The notes under the pieces were generated by a model, which did no database searches, was not told the origin of the DNA, and saw only the letters and a program-made list of their open reading frames with translations. A program made the position numbers and the translations under genes. From the NCBI GenBank assembly GCA_027451745.1, contig DAIDIP010000001.1:1-64000 (forward strand): a DNA stretch of 64,000 nucleotides, written 5' to 3'. How positions within the stretch are numbered: position 1 is the stretch's first letter; the number at the start of each line of letters is the position of its first letter. This DNA comes from Candidatus Melainabacteria bacterium (GTDB lineage Bacteria; Cyanobacteriota; Vampirovibrionia; Obscuribacterales; Obscuribacteraceae). Below are positions 29,613 to 38,718 of this stretch, in pieces.

Positions 29613-29981
29613 CTAAAATTCAAGACCACTTTGACGAGCAGCATCAGCTACTGCAGCTACACGTCCATGATAAATATAGCCACCACGATCAAAAACTACT
29701 GATTGAATTCCTTTCTTGATTGCTCTTTTAGCTACCAATTGGCCAACTGCTTCAGCAGAACCTTTATCCCAGGTTTTCTTGAGTTTGTCAGTAAGCTCAC
29801 TATCCAAAGAACTAGCACAAACCAAAGTATGAGCCTTGGTATCATCAACAATTTGAGCATAGATATGCTTGTTAGAGCGGTAGATACATAGTCTCGGTCT
29901 TTCAGGCGAGCCTTCTACTCTTCTTCTAATGCGCATATGTACTTTCTTGCGCGCTTCTTTTCTCTTTACTTTGGTTATCAT
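29613..29981 (-). CDS. rplR: 50S ribosomal protein uL18
   Basis: 5S rRNA-binding protein, 122 residues, with [21 protein letters not shown] and the ending [21 protein letters not shown] 48-bp spacer with an AAGCGGAGGAGC word separates it from rplF. Confidence 0.96.
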   Translation of the reverse strand: MITKVKRKEARKKVHMRIRRRVEGSPERPRLCIYRSNKHIYAQIVDDTKAHTLVCASSLDSELTDKLKKTWDKGSAEAVGQLVAKRAIKKGIQSVVFDRGGYIYHGRVAAVADAARQSGLEF

Positions 29982-30029
29982 TTTATAATCACTCCGTCGC
30001 TATCAGCGTCTTCAGCTCCTCCGCTTGTT

Positions 30030-30575
30030 TTATTTCTTCTTACTTGCTGCTTTACCAACTTTACGTCTAATAACTTCATTAGCGTATTTAACGCCTTTGC
30101 CTTTATAAACTTCCGGTGGACGCTTCCCTCTAATAAATGCAGCTAGATCACCAACTGCTTGTTTGTCAAAACCTTTTACTGCGATGGCATTACCTTTGCC
30201 AACTGTAATTTCTGTCCCGGCAGGTGGCTCAATTTCTACTGGATGAGAATAGCCAAGTTGCATAACTAGCTTTTTACCGTCCATCTGAGCACGATAACCG
30301 ACCCCAATTACTTCAAGATTCACTTCAAATCCATCAGTAACACCTTTGACCATATTGGCTATAAGTGTTCTGCTAAGACCATGAAGATTCCTGGACATGC
30401 GATCGTCATTTTGGCGAGAAACAACAATTGTCCCGTCTTTTTGTTCAATAAGCATTTCTGGGCGTATGCTACGGTTTAATTGGCCCTTTGGTCCTTTAAT
30501 AGACACTTCATTGCCCTTTAACTCTACCGTTACACCTTTTGGTACTACTATTGGTGCTTTACCTATACGTGACAT
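30030..30575 (-). CDS. rplF: 50S ribosomal protein uL6
   Basis: A 181-residue protein of two similar domains: MSRIGKAPIVVPKGVTVEL at the start and GKRPPEVYKGKGVKYANEVI near the end, the latter being the family signature near the sarcin-ricin loop. The 56-bp spacer from rpsH carries an AAGCGGAGGAGC word. Confidence 0.96.
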   Translation of the reverse strand: MSRIGKAPIVVPKGVTVELKGNEVSIKGPKGQLNRSIRPEMLIEQKDGTIVVSRQNDDRMSRNLHGLSRTLIANMVKGVTDGFEVNLEVIGVGYRAQMDGKKLVMQLGYSHPVEIEPPAGTEITVGKGNAIAVKGFDKQAVGDLAAFIRGKRPPEVYKGKGVKYANEVIRRKVGKAASKKK

Positions 30576-30631
30576 AACTCAATTACCTTTTTAATAAGCG
30601 TCCAGTTGCCGTTTGGCTCCTCCGCTTTCCC

Positions 30632-31033
30632 CTACCAAATTTGAGCTATGACTTCGCCGCCAACATTACTTCTTCTGGCTTGCTTGTCGCTCATTAAACC
30701 GCTACTAGTACTGATTATCGAAATACCCAATCCGCCGTATACTTTAGGCAGTTTTTTACTGGAACGATAAATTTTTAGTCCAGGACTGCTTATTCGACGA
30801 ATACCTTGAATTACTTGCTCACCTTTAGGTCCATATTTAAGAACAATACGCATTTTTTGCTCAGGTGAGCCTAGAGCTTTAGTTTCGAAAGACGAAATAA
30901 ATCCTTCATTGCGCAATAATTCTGCCAATGCAACACGTTGCTTAGAAGCAGGCATCTCTACAGCAGGAGCATGCGTCCTGGCTGCGTTTTTGATGCGTAC
31001 AAACATATCAGAAATTGGATCTGTAACCGGCAT
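30632..31033 (-). CDS. rpsH: 30S ribosomal protein uS8
   Basis: A 133-residue protein, MPVTDPISDMFVRIKNA to the C-terminal signature ISTSSGLMSDKQARRSNVGG. The ATG at 31033 is chosen because AGGAG lies upstream and the protein then starts as the family does. A TTG 21 bp earlier would extend it into rpsN. Confidence 0.95.
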   Translation of the reverse strand: MPVTDPISDMFVRIKNAARTHAPAVEMPASKQRVALAELLRNEGFISSFETKALGSPEQKMRIVLKYGPKGEQVIQGIRRISSPGLKIYRSSKKLPKVYGGLGISIISTSSGLMSDKQARRSNVGGEVIAQIW

Positions 31034-31047
31034 GTGACAACTTTCTC

Positions 31048-31254
31048 CTACCAACTAGATTTGGTGACGCCCGGAAGTAAACCACCGTGAGCCATTTTGC
31101 GTAAGCAACAACGGCAAAGGCCAAAATCACGATAAAAGCCTCTAGGTCTTCCGCATAAACGACAACGGTTATGCAAACGTACCATTGGATACTTACCTTT
31201 GGCAGCTAGTACCCTGCGTTTATTTTCTTTATCAATCATCGAAGTCTTCGCCAC
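31048..31254 (-). CDS. rpsN: 30S ribosomal protein uS14, zinc-binding form
   Basis: A 68-residue protein with [20 protein letters not shown] and [10 protein letters not shown], giving the CxxC...CxxC zinc knuckle of the short, zinc-dependent S14 type. It lies 1 bp after rplE and 14 bp before the rpsH start. Confidence 0.95.
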   Translation of the reverse strand: MAKTSMIDKENKRRVLAAKGKYPMVRLHNRCRLCGRPRGFYRDFGLCRCCLRKMAHGGLLPGVTKSSW

Positions 31255-31255
31255 G

Positions 31256-31807
31256 TTACCTCCTAAATGGCATGCCGAGAGCAGCTAGAAGTGCTTGGGC
31301 TTCTTGGTTGCTGGTGGCTGTAGTGACAATAGCAATATCCATACCACGCGTTGCATCAATTTGTTCAAAATTGATTTCAGGGAAAACCAATTGTTCTTTG
31401 ATACCCAAAGAATAATTGCCGCGTCCATCAAAAGACTTATTTGATAGACCTCTGAAATCACGAATGCGTGGCAGTGCCACGTGAATTAGCTTGGCTATGA
31501 AGTCGTACATACGTCTTCCGCGCAAAGTAACGCTTGCTCCCACTGGCATTCCTTGTCTAATTTTAAAAGTAGCAATTGACTTGCGAGCTCTTGTTGTTAC
31601 CGGCTTTTGTCCGGTAATAGTGGTCAAATCTCTCAAACCACCTTCAATAGCCTTGGCAGAAGTTGTAACTTCTCCTAAGCCCATATTTACTACTATTTTT
31701 TCCAGGCGAGGTACTTGTAAATCGTTTGTATAACCAAATTGCTTTTTCAAGCTTGGCACAACTTCTGACTTATAGACTTCCTGAATATTTATCGCCTTAT
31801 TTTTCAT
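31256..31807 (-). CDS. rplE: 50S ribosomal protein uL5
   Basis: A 183-residue 5S rRNA-binding protein of the central protuberance: [36 protein letters not shown] and the C-terminal [18 protein letters not shown]. Spacing to both neighbours is under 10 bp. Confidence 0.96.
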   Translation of the reverse strand: MKNKAINIQEVYKSEVVPSLKKQFGYTNDLQVPRLEKIVVNMGLGEVTTSAKAIEGGLRDLTTITGQKPVTTRARKSIATFKIRQGMPVGASVTLRGRRMYDFIAKLIHVALPRIRDFRGLSNKSFDGRGNYSLGIKEQLVFPEINFEQIDATRGMDIAIVTTATSNQEAQALLAALGMPFRR

Positions 31808-31814
31808 TTTGAGC

Positions 31815-32225
31815 TTATCCTAAGTCTTCCTTCTTCCTAAATTCCGCCCGAACACCTTTTTTTGTTTTGGGGCTGTAGAGCATGACTTTGCTTGCAAATA
31901 TTGGGGCTTCTTCTTTCACTAAACCACTTTTGCCTGTGGCAGTACGTGGCTTCATTGCTCGCGTAGTCATATTGATTCCTTCCACCACCACTTTGCCCTG
32001 TTTAGGTAATACTTTTAAAACTTTGCCAGTTTTACCACGACCTAATTCCTTTGAACCGGAAACAACAATTACTAGATCGCCACGTTTGACATGAACTTTA
32101 GGCACAAGATTAGTGACGCCCTTTTTTACTAGTGCTTGAGAAACAACAGTTCTTGCACCCATCTTAATTTTTTGAGAGATGGGCTTTTTGGAGTAATTAA
32201 CTGTCTTTTTGCTTTGAACTGACAT
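31815..32225 (-). CDS. rplX: 50S ribosomal protein uL24 with N-terminal extension
   Basis: The KOW-domain core starts near residue 42 ([20 protein letters not shown]) and continues through [11 protein letters not shown]. About 40 basic residues precede it, beyond the usual L24. AGAGG upstream of the ATG at 32225 supports this long start, and there is no suitable later Met before the core except M22. Confidence 0.93.
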   Translation of the reverse strand: MSVQSKKTVNYSKKPISQKIKMGARTVVSQALVKKGVTNLVPKVHVKRGDLVIVVSGSKELGRGKTGKVLKVLPKQGKVVVEGINMTTRAMKPRTATGKSGLVKEEAPIFASKVMLYSPKTKKGVRAEFRKKEDLG

Positions 32226-32226
32226 A

Positions 32227-32595
32227 TTAAAGTACCTCTGGGGCTAACGAAAGAATCTTGGTGAAGTTCTTGTCCCTTAACTCACGCGCAATGGGTCCAA
32301 AGACACGAGTACCTCTAGGGTTATTATCTTTTTGAACAATCACAACAGCATTGTCGTCAAAACGAATAGTTGAACCGTCATTACGTTTCACATGGTTACG
32401 AACACGTACAACAACTGCTCTTACCACTTCTGACTTTTTGACAGGCATATTAGGTAGCGCATCTTTTACTACGCCAACTATGACATCGCCAACCGTAGCA
32501 TAGCGGCGATTCGATCCTCCCAAAACACGGATACACATGAGCTCACGAGCACCTGTATTATCTGCTACGTTCAACCTGGTTTGTGGCTGAATCAT
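32227..32595 (-). CDS. rplN: 50S ribosomal protein uL14
   Basis: A 122-residue protein, [20 protein letters not shown] to [23 protein letters not shown], the standard length. Its ATG overlaps the rpsQ stop by 4 bp (ATGA) and GGAGG lies just upstream. Confidence 0.97.
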   Translation of the reverse strand: MIQPQTRLNVADNTGARELMCIRVLGGSNRRYATVGDVIVGVVKDALPNMPVKKSEVVRAVVVRVRNHVKRNDGSTIRFDDNAVVIVQKDNNPRGTRVFGPIARELRDKNFTKILSLAPEVL

Positions 32596-32870
32596 ACTCC
32601 TCCTACCTCATCAATTGCTGGCAAAACGCCTTCGCCTTTAGTGATATCAATAACAATCCAACGTTTGGTCTTAGAAAGTGGTCGACACTCTCTCAGCCTT
32701 ACCACATCACCAACTTTGCACTTATTCTCTGCATCATGAGCTTTGAATTTCTTTGTGCGAATAATTGGCTTTTCGTACTGTGGGTGAGAAAACCGTGTTT
32801 CTACAGCGACAACAACTGTTTGTTGCATCTTGTCTGAAACTACTTGTCCCACTAATTCCTTTCTTGGCAT
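32592..32870 (-). CDS. rpsQ: 30S ribosomal protein uS17
   Basis: A 92-residue OB-fold protein: [38 protein letters not shown] and the signature [18 protein letters not shown]. It follows rpmC after 50 bp and overlaps rplN by 4 bp. Confidence 0.96.
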   Translation of the reverse strand: MPRKELVGQVVSDKMQQTVVVAVETRFSHPQYEKPIIRTKKFKAHDAENKCKVGDVVRLRECRPLSKTKRWIVIDITKGEGVLPAIDEVGGV

Positions 32871-32920
32871 ATTTTCTTCCTTACTCTAAACGCTCAGCAA
32901 TCGCGCTCAGTTTTTCTCCC

Positions 32921-33121
32921 TTACTTTGTATTTGCTTTACTTTGTTCAGTTTGTATAGTCAACAAACGAGCCAAAGTTTTGCGTGCTTGACGAATAGCTG
33001 CCACATTGGTCAATTTAGCAGTAGCTTGCTGAAAACGATTTTCAACAATCTGTTTGCGAGTTTCATAAATGCGAGCAGTTATTTCTTCTGCACCTAATTG
33101 GCGAATTTCTTTGGTCTTCAT
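32921..33121 (-). CDS. rpmC: 50S ribosomal protein uL29
   Basis: A 66-residue helical hairpin protein at the exit-tunnel rim, with [20 protein letters not shown] and [16 protein letters not shown]. Its ATG overlaps the rplP stop codon (ATGA), the standard rplP-rpmC coupling. Confidence 0.94.
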   Translation of the reverse strand: MKTKEIRQLGAEEITARIYETRKQIVENRFQQATAKLTNVAAIRQARKTLARLLTIQTEQSKANTK

Positions 33122-33540
33122 GCGCCACCTCCATGATGCCGCTCAAGTACACGACATTTGACCGGCAATTTTTGTGCTGCCAAACGTAATGCTTCATGAG
33201 CATCTTTTCGTGAAATACCAGCCATTTCAAACATAATGCGTCCTGGCTTTACTACAGCAATCCAAAATTCCGGATTACCTTTACCAGATCCCATACGAGT
33301 TTCAGCTGCCTTTTTAGTTACAGGTTTATCAGGGAAAATTCTAATCCACATTTGTCCGCCTCGACGAACGCTACGTGTCATAGCTTTACGGGCAGCTTCA
33401 ATTTGTCTAGATGTAATCCAGGCTGGTTCCAAGACTTGCAAACCGTACTCACCGAACGAAACTGCAACACCACGTGTTTCTACACCAGTCATGCGTCCGC
33501 GCTGCGCTTTTCTAAATTTTGTTCTCTTTGGCGATAGCAT
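33118..33540 (-). CDS. rplP: 50S ribosomal protein uL16
   Basis: A 140-residue protein: [19 protein letters not shown], the block [19 protein letters not shown] and [19 protein letters not shown]. It helps to form the A-site region of the large subunit. It lies 14 bp after rpsC. Confidence 0.97.
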   Translation of the reverse strand: MLSPKRTKFRKAQRGRMTGVETRGVAVSFGEYGLQVLEPAWITSRQIEAARKAMTRSVRRGGQMWIRIFPDKPVTKKAAETRMGSGKGNPEFWIAVVKPGRIMFEMAGISRKDAHEALRLAAQKLPVKCRVLERHHGGGA

Positions 33541-33554
33541 TTTTAACCTATTCC

Positions 33555-34322
33555 TTAACCTGCTGCTTTTTTAGATCGGCGTCCGCCGGACTTAACCATT
33601 AACTTGTCTCTATCAGCGCCACCACGACCAGCTCTATCTCTATCACGATCTTGCTGCATCTTGATATTAGGTGGCGACCATTGACCACGTTCAAGTTCAC
33701 CTCTAAATACCCAAACTTTTACACCAATAAGACCAACCATTGTGTGGGCTTCAGTAAAACCATAGTCCACATCTGCTCTTAGTGTTTGTAGAGGAATACG
33801 TCCTTCTTTGCTCCATTCTGTACGAGCAATATCCGTACCGCCAAGACGTCCAGAAACCATAACTTTAATACCAACAGCTCCAGCACGCATACTGCGTTGC
33901 ATGGCTTGTTTCATAGCCCGTCTAAAAGCAACTCGTTTTTCCAATTGCTGAGCAATTGATTCAGCTACTAATTGCGCTTCGATATCAACTTTGTTGATTT
34001 CGAGAATATTGATACGAATATCTAAACCAGTCCGGTGAAGCATTTCTTTTACTTTGCCGTGCAGGACTTCAATACCCTGACCGCCTTTACCAACTACAAC
34101 ACCTGGTCTAGCTGTATAAATATCAATTTGGATCTGATCCGCTTTTCTAGAAATCTCAACTTTGGATACACCAGCATTGTTCAATTCTTTTTTTAGATAA
34201 TTGCGGATATGCTCATCTTCTTCAATGAGCGCAGCTAAATCGCGTTTTTGCACGAACCAATTTGAGCGCCATCCACGATGGACACCAACTCTAAAACCGT
34301 TCGGATTTACTTTTTGACCCAC
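33555..34322 (-). CDS. rpsC: 30S ribosomal protein uS3
   Basis: A 255-residue mRNA-entry protein: [20 protein letters not shown], the KH domain ([13 protein letters not shown]) and the signature [14 protein letters not shown]. An Arg/Asp/Gly-rich tail of about 40 residues is extra. Confidence 0.96.
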   Translation of the reverse strand: MGQKVNPNGFRVGVHRGWRSNWFVQKRDLAALIEEDEHIRNYLKKELNNAGVSKVEISRKADQIQIDIYTARPGVVVGKGGQGIEVLHGKVKEMLHRTGLDIRINILEINKVDIEAQLVAESIAQQLEKRVAFRRAMKQAMQRSMRAGAVGIKVMVSGRLGGTDIARTEWSKEGRIPLQTLRADVDYGFTEAHTMVGLIGVKVWVFRGELERGQWSPPNIKMQQDRDRDRAGRGGADRDKLMVKSGGRRSKKAAG

Positions 34323-34327
34323 TTGCT

Positions 34328-34678
34328 TTATACCTCTACATCAGAAACTACAAGAGTAATATGAGTTGTACGCTTTACGATTGGCATGGCCATACCACGA
34401 GCTCTTGCTTTACGGCGGTACAAAGATGGACCTTGATCAGCAAATGCTTCTACAATCCGTAAATCTTGAGCCTGTTGTTCAGAAATAGATGACTTACCAT
34501 TAATCAAATTGTAGACAGCCGATTTGAGAACCTTTTCTATTTCTCTGGCAGCGGCAAACGGCATAAAACGCAATACGGTAAAAGCCTCACCAGCTGTAAG
34601 ACCGCGCACTTCGTTAATAACGCGTCGTGCTTTTCGTGGCGACATTCTGAGCCATTTTAACTGTACTTTACTTTCCAT
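34328..34678 (-). CDS. rplV: 50S ribosomal protein uL22
   Basis: A 116-residue tunnel protein ([20 protein letters not shown] to [11 protein letters not shown]). The ATG at 34678 lies inside the end of rpsS (11-bp overlap) with GGAGA 7 nt upstream. An in-frame start 90 bp earlier would lie in the rpsS coding sequence and add 30 unrelated residues, so I reject it. Confidence 0.94.
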   Translation of the reverse strand: MESKVQLKWLRMSPRKARRVINEVRGLTAGEAFTVLRFMPFAAAREIEKVLKSAVYNLINGKSSISEQQAQDLRIVEAFADQGPSLYRRKARARGMAMPIVKRTTHITLVVSDVEV

Positions 34679-34967
34679 CTGAAGTCTCCGTGCGTGTGGC
34701 TGTCTTGCCAGAACCAGCATGAGCTCTAAATTCTCTAGTCTTAGAGAACTCACCCAGTCTATGTCCAATCATCTGCTCGGTAACAAAAACAGCTCGGTGC
34801 TTTTTGCCATCATAAACAGCGATAGTGTGACCGATCATGTCGGGCACAATCATGGAAGCACGCGACCAGGTCTTGATCACTCGCTTTTCGCCTTTTTTAT
34901 TCATATCCTCAATTTTCTTAGCCAAAGAGGCATGAACAAAGGGACCTTTTTTTAGTGAACGAGACAT
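34668..34967 (-). CDS. rpsS: 30S ribosomal protein uS19
   Basis: A 99-residue protein, [20 protein letters not shown] to the signature [15 protein letters not shown], standard in every part. It contacts S13 in the 30S head. Confidence 0.97.
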   Translation of the reverse strand: MSRSLKKGPFVHASLAKKIEDMNKKGEKRVIKTWSRASMIVPDMIGHTIAVYDGKKHRAVFVTEQMIGHRLGEFSKTREFRAHAGSGKTATRTETSDGK

Positions 34968-34976
34968 TGCGCCCTC

Positions 34977-35807
34977 CTACTTGCTGCGCCGTTTGACGAT
35001 AAATTTATCAGAAATATTCTGTTTACCACGACGAGTCTTGTAACCCATAGCAGGTTTACCCCATGGGGTTTGTGGCTTACCACCAATTGGTGATTTACCT
35101 TCACCGCCACCATGTGGGTGATCGATTGGGTTCATAACGACACCGCGGTTAGCAGGTTTAATTCCTAACCAACGAGAACGACCCGCTTTACCAATTTGCA
35201 CGTTCTTAGCATCGGTATTACCTAATTGTCCAATTGTTGCCATGCACTCCAAATGGACCATACGCATTTCGCCTGACGGTAAACGCAAAGTACACATTTT
35301 GCCTTCTTTAGCGAGAACTTGAATTTGAGTACCGGCGCTGCGCCCTAATTGTCCACCTTTGCCGGCGGTCAATTCAACATTGTGCACCATAGTACCTAGA
35401 GGTATAGCTTTAAGAGGTAATGCGTTACCAGCTCTAATTTCAGCTTGCATACCAGACATAACTTTGTCGCCAACCTGAATCCCTAAAGGAGCTAAAATAT
35501 AGCGCTTTTCGCCATCATTATATTGAATAAGACAAATACGCGTGTTGCGATTAGGATCATATTCAATAGTTTTGACAACAGCTGGAATATCTACTTTGTC
35601 ACGTTTGAAATCTACCAAACGATAAAGACGTTTATGACCACCGCCTTGGTGACGAACAGTTATACGTCCCTTGTTATTGCGGCCAGCTGCTCTTTTGAAT
35701 GACTTAAGCAGTGTACGCTCAGGCACTGAGGTGGTGAGCTCAGAAAAATCTGGCAGAATTAAACCTCTGCGACCGGCTGATGTAGGATTTACTTTACGAG
35801 TTGCCAT
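34977..35807 (-). CDS. rplB: 50S ribosomal protein uL2
   Basis: A 276-residue protein near the peptidyl transferase centre: [20 protein letters not shown] and the signature [17 protein letters not shown] with the conserved His. Normal length. Confidence 0.97.
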   Translation of the reverse strand: MATRKVNPTSAGRRGLILPDFSELTTSVPERTLLKSFKRAAGRNNKGRITVRHQGGGHKRLYRLVDFKRDKVDIPAVVKTIEYDPNRNTRICLIQYNDGEKRYILAPLGIQVGDKVMSGMQAEIRAGNALPLKAIPLGTMVHNVELTAGKGGQLGRSAGTQIQVLAKEGKMCTLRLPSGEMRMVHLECMATIGQLGNTDAKNVQIGKAGRSRWLGIKPANRGVVMNPIDHPHGGGEGKSPIGGKPQTPWGKPAMGYKTRRGKQNISDKFIVKRRSK

Positions 35808-35816
35808 ATCCGACTC

Positions 35817-36122
35817 CTATGCACTAAAAATGTCCAATGCATCACCAGATATGGTGACTATGGCTTTCTTACTATCTTTGGGGGCGCGTCCGTGTCTTTT
35901 CGAACGACGAATGCGACCACGGATTGCTAGTGTATTAACATCTAACACTTCACACTTATTTTTAGGATAAAGCGCGCTAATTAGCTCTTTAACTGCTTGA
36001 GCAATTTGCGGCTTGCTAGCTTCTTTTTTCACTTCAAAGGTATATTTACCTTCTTGAGCTAGAAGAGTGCTTTTCTCATTCATTAATGGTTTTAAAATTA
36101 CTTGGCTGAATTGCTCTTTCAT
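35817..36122 (-). CDS. rplW: 50S ribosomal protein uL23
   Basis: A 101-residue tunnel-exit protein that docks SRP and trigger factor: VILKPLMNEKSTLLAQEGKYTF-type start, KKEASKPQIAQAVKEL and the tail RGRIRRSKRHGRAPKDSKKA. It lies 2 bp after rplD. Confidence 0.95.
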   Translation of the reverse strand: MKEQFSQVILKPLMNEKSTLLAQEGKYTFEVKKEASKPQIAQAVKELISALYPKNKCEVLDVNTLAIRGRIRRSKRHGRAPKDSKKAIVTISGDALDIFSA

Positions 36123-36124
36123 TT

Positions 36125-37084
36125 CTATTTACCTTTGCCTTTATTCTGTGTAGAACCACTATCGCCGTCTTTCTTTGACTTAGGTTCTGCATTGCTTTCA
36201 GGCTTTTTACCTGAAGCAGCTTTTTCACCTTGAGGCGATTTTGTTTGTGCTTTTTCTGCAGTTTTTGTAGAATCTACAGCTTTTGTAGAAGTATTGGCAA
36301 TATTTTTCAATGCTGAATGAGCTTCAGTATTTGCCTTGGTTGTTGTTTTGCTTTCTTTCTTAGCTGGTTCTTGAGCTTTAGTTTCACTCTTAGTTTTAGA
36401 AGATTTTTTGCTACCGGCTAATTTTTCTTTTTTCTCCGGAGCCAGCCATTTTGTAATTACTTCCATTGCTGCTTGCGAAGTCAAAATAGCTTGGCAATTT
36501 AATAAGTCTTTGACACCAAGATTATTTGCTCTAACGATGGAAACATTTCTCAAATTGCGAGCGCTTAATTCAAAACGCTTCGCCTCTTCGCTTTGTGGCT
36601 CAATGACGACCAATACTCTTTTGTCGTCAAGCTTCAAGGCTTGTAAAACTTTTGCTGCTTCTTTTGTTTTGGCTTCTTTCAATCCACCAAAACTATCCAC
36701 TACCACAAGATTTTCAGCTTTTACAGCTAATGCCGATTTGATAGCACTTTGACGCTTTTTGGCTGGCATTGAGAAGCTATAGTCTCTTGGTTTAGGTCCA
36801 AAAACCACACCACCGCCTGCCCATAATGGAGAACGTCTTGAACCAGCGCGAGCACGACCAGTACCCTTTTGTCTCCATGGCTTAGCACCGCCACCTCTGA
36901 CTTCGGCTCTAGTTTTAGTATTTGCTGCTCCAGCTCTGGCATTACTTAGTTGACGAAGCAATGCAGCATGCATTGTATCTACAGCTTGGCCATTATCATC
37001 TTTGGCGCCAGCAAATATTTCGTCGTTGAGCTTAAGATCGCCGACCTGTTTACCTTTTAAATCTAATACTGAAGTTACTGCCAT
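36125..37084 (-). CDS. rplD: 50S ribosomal protein uL4 with long low-complexity tail
   Basis: Residues 1-215 are a normal L4 (MHAALLRQLSNARAGAANTK, RGGGAKPWRQKGTGRARAGS, the Pro/Gly tunnel loop and a C-terminal globular part). About 105 further residues rich in Lys, Ser, Thr, Glu and Ala follow without a frame break, making 319 residues. The tail is probably disordered and would lie on or near the ribosome surface. It is unusual for the family. Confidence 0.94.
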   Translation of the reverse strand: MAVTSVLDLKGKQVGDLKLNDEIFAGAKDDNGQAVDTMHAALLRQLSNARAGAANTKTRAEVRGGGAKPWRQKGTGRARAGSRRSPLWAGGGVVFGPKPRDYSFSMPAKKRQSAIKSALAVKAENLVVVDSFGGLKEAKTKEAAKVLQALKLDDKRVLVVIEPQSEEAKRFELSARNLRNVSIVRANNLGVKDLLNCQAILTSQAAMEVITKWLAPEKKEKLAGSKKSSKTKSETKAQEPAKKESKTTTKANTEAHSALKNIANTSTKAVDSTKTAEKAQTKSPQGEKAASGKKPESNAEPKSKKDGDSGSTQNKGKGK

Positions 37085-37099
37085 TTTCTTGTCCTAGTT

Positions 37100-37738
37100 T
37101 TAATTCCACTTTGTTTTTGTTGGTTTAATTTCAACGATTCCACCCTTACAGCCTGGAAGAGCGCCTTTGATCAAAACTAATTTTTTGTCTGCATCAATTT
37201 TTACTACTTGCAAATGACGCACACACACATTCACATTGCCCATCTGTCCAGGCATATGCAAACCTTTAAATACACGACCAGGAGTAGTACCTGGACCTAT
37301 AGAACCCATCGAACGATGGAATTTTGAACCGTGGCTCATTGGTCCACGACCAGCATGATAACGTTTAACCGTTCCTTGGAAGCCTTTACCAATTGAACGA
37401 CCACGAACATCTACTAGCATTCCTTCTTTAATAACATCTTCAATCGCAATCGGTTGCCCAATAGTGTATGAAGTACTGTCGGCTACCCGAAATTCGCGCA
37501 ATGGAGCTAAAGGAGCAACATTAGCTTTTTTAAGCACTCCCATTTCAGGCTTGTTTAGGCTTTTTTCTTTGGCACTAAAGCCACCAATTTGAATAGCTTC
37601 ATAGCCATTGTTTTCTTTGGAACGTTTATCAACAATAACGTTTTCTCCCAATTGCACAACGGTAACCGGTAAAGCGAGCCCTTCGGCATCGAACACCTGC
37701 GTCATTCCTAATTTCTTTCCTAATAAGCCGACGGTCAT
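37100..37738 (-). CDS. rplC: 50S ribosomal protein uL3
   Basis: A 212-residue protein: MTVGLLGKKLGMTQVFDAEG, the extended-loop block GFQGTVKRYHAGRGPMSHGS with RSMGSIGPGTTPGRV. The ATG at 37738 is chosen because the protein then starts as the family does. The frame stays open upstream to a GTG at 37801, but that part is the purine-rich leader element and would add 21 unrelated residues. Confidence 0.95.
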   Translation of the reverse strand: MTVGLLGKKLGMTQVFDAEGLALPVTVVQLGENVIVDKRSKENNGYEAIQIGGFSAKEKSLNKPEMGVLKKANVAPLAPLREFRVADSTSYTIGQPIAIEDVIKEGMLVDVRGRSIGKGFQGTVKRYHAGRGPMSHGSKFHRSMGSIGPGTTPGRVFKGLHMPGQMGNVNVCVRHLQVVKIDADKKLVLIKGALPGCKGGIVEIKPTKTKWN

Positions 37739-37741
37739 CTT

Positions 37742-37868
37742 TTTAATCGCTCCACTCACTGCATTCTTCGCTCGTTCCGCTTGTTCCCCGTTCGCTTCCA
37801 CCGGCTCCTCGCCGCTGTTCGCCCTCTTCTAATACGTTCTATCCTATTATTTGCTCCGTTCGACTTCG
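37742..37868 (-). repeat. Purine/G+C-rich leader element before rplC
   Basis: On the minus strand the 149-bp gap between rpsJ and rplC reads GGCGAGGAGCCGGTGGAAGC, then AAGCGGAACGAGCGAAG, TGGAGCGATTAAAAAG and the rplC ATG. The order and wording of the last 50 bp match the element before rpsE. Confidence 0.5.
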
Positions 37869-37887
37869 TCTCTTTCCACCCTTACGA

Positions 37888-38241
37888 TTAAAGTTTGACT
37901 TCAATATCTACACCGGCTGGCAAATCAAGACGCATAAGTGCATCAGCTGTAGTCGGAGTTGGGTCATTAATATCTATAAGTCTCTTATGAATACGAATTT
38001 CAAAATGCTCACGTGACTTTTTATCTACGTGCGGGGAGCGCAATACACAATAAACTCTTTTGCGAGTTGGCAGTGGTACTGGACCACAAACAGTAGCACC
38101 GGTACGCTTAGCCGTATCTACTATTTGATCGGATGATTTATCAATCAAACGATGATCATATGATTTCAAACGAATTCGAATTCGTTGAACTTTTGGTGAT
38201 ATCGTCGTTGTTTCTGCTTTGGCTGCTTTTGCCCGCGCCAT
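37888..38241 (-). CDS. rpsJ: 30S ribosomal protein uS10
   Basis: First gene of the long ribosomal run; 117 residues with [40 protein letters not shown] and the ending [14 protein letters not shown]. About 15 N-terminal residues are extra. Besides ribosome function, S10 takes part in antitermination with NusB. In cyanobacteria rpsJ is usually in the str cluster, so its place here is of some taxonomic weight. Confidence 0.96.
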   Translation of the reverse strand: MARAKAAKAETTTISPKVQRIRIRLKSYDHRLIDKSSDQIVDTAKRTGATVCGPVPLPTRKRVYCVLRSPHVDKKSREHFEIRIHKRLIDINDPTPTTADALMRLDLPAGVDIEVKL

Positions 38242-38520
38242 AATTCTTACTCCACTTTATATTAAACGTGTCTTATACTTGAACACGTCACAAGCTGCCC
38301 GTTCCAAAGGACGGAAAGGATATTCTACCTAATAGGCAAGAAAAATAAAGAGAATATGCTTAGAAGAAATAATCTTTTACTAGTATATGCAATTTTTTGA
38401 CACTCTGACTTACTGTAACTGTGAACTGATGGCATTATTGAGCCCTTCTGCAAAATGTTTTTAAATTATGAAGATGATAGATTTTGCTTATAACTTGATT
38501 ACACAAACAAGAAATGATGT
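38242..38520. promoter_or_regulatory. Upstream region of the ribosomal run
   Basis: This region must hold the promoter for the minus-strand ribosomal genes. A 6-bp inverted repeat (ACGTGT ... ACACGT, 38266-38288) lies in the rpsJ leader about 25-47 bp before the start codon. I could not assign a -35/-10 pair with confidence; a weak candidate is TTTATT-16-TAGAAT on the minus strand near 38325-38355. No gene is seen on either strand up to 38520. Confidence 0.35.
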
Positions 38521-38718
38521 CTGTTTAAAATAAGAACAGCTATTTTCACCATCTTGCTTCTATTTAATTGCCAATCTAGTTTTGCTATGACTTTTGATTG
38601 TCAGGATAAAATGCATCAATTTTGGCATGACGTGAGAATGAAAGTGGAGTCACATTGGCATCCTGTAGATAGCAATCCCCACAAGGTTATCCAACGGTTG
38701 CAACTAATGGGACATTAA
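38521..38718 (+). pseudogene. Possible small secreted-protein gene split by the IS
   Basis: Reading the plus strand from 38521 gives FKIRTAIFTILLLF and then NCQSSFA, a good signal peptide (basic start, hydrophobic core, Ala at -1). About 38 polar residues follow, rich in Trp and His (MHQFWHDVRMKVESHWHP). The frame runs into the IS at the CTAA target site and stops inside it. Without the IS and one CTAA copy, the same frame would continue to 40061 and end normally. No ATG/GTG/TTG precedes the signal peptide (only CTG at 38521), and a terminator-like hairpin lies in the continuation, so the case for a former gene is moderate. Confidence 0.35.

Noticed and set aside
37739-37801. N-terminal extension of uL3 from a GTG at 37801
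   Set aside because: The extra residues come from the purine-rich leader element also found before rpsE, where it is not in frame. The protein starts as the family does at 37738.
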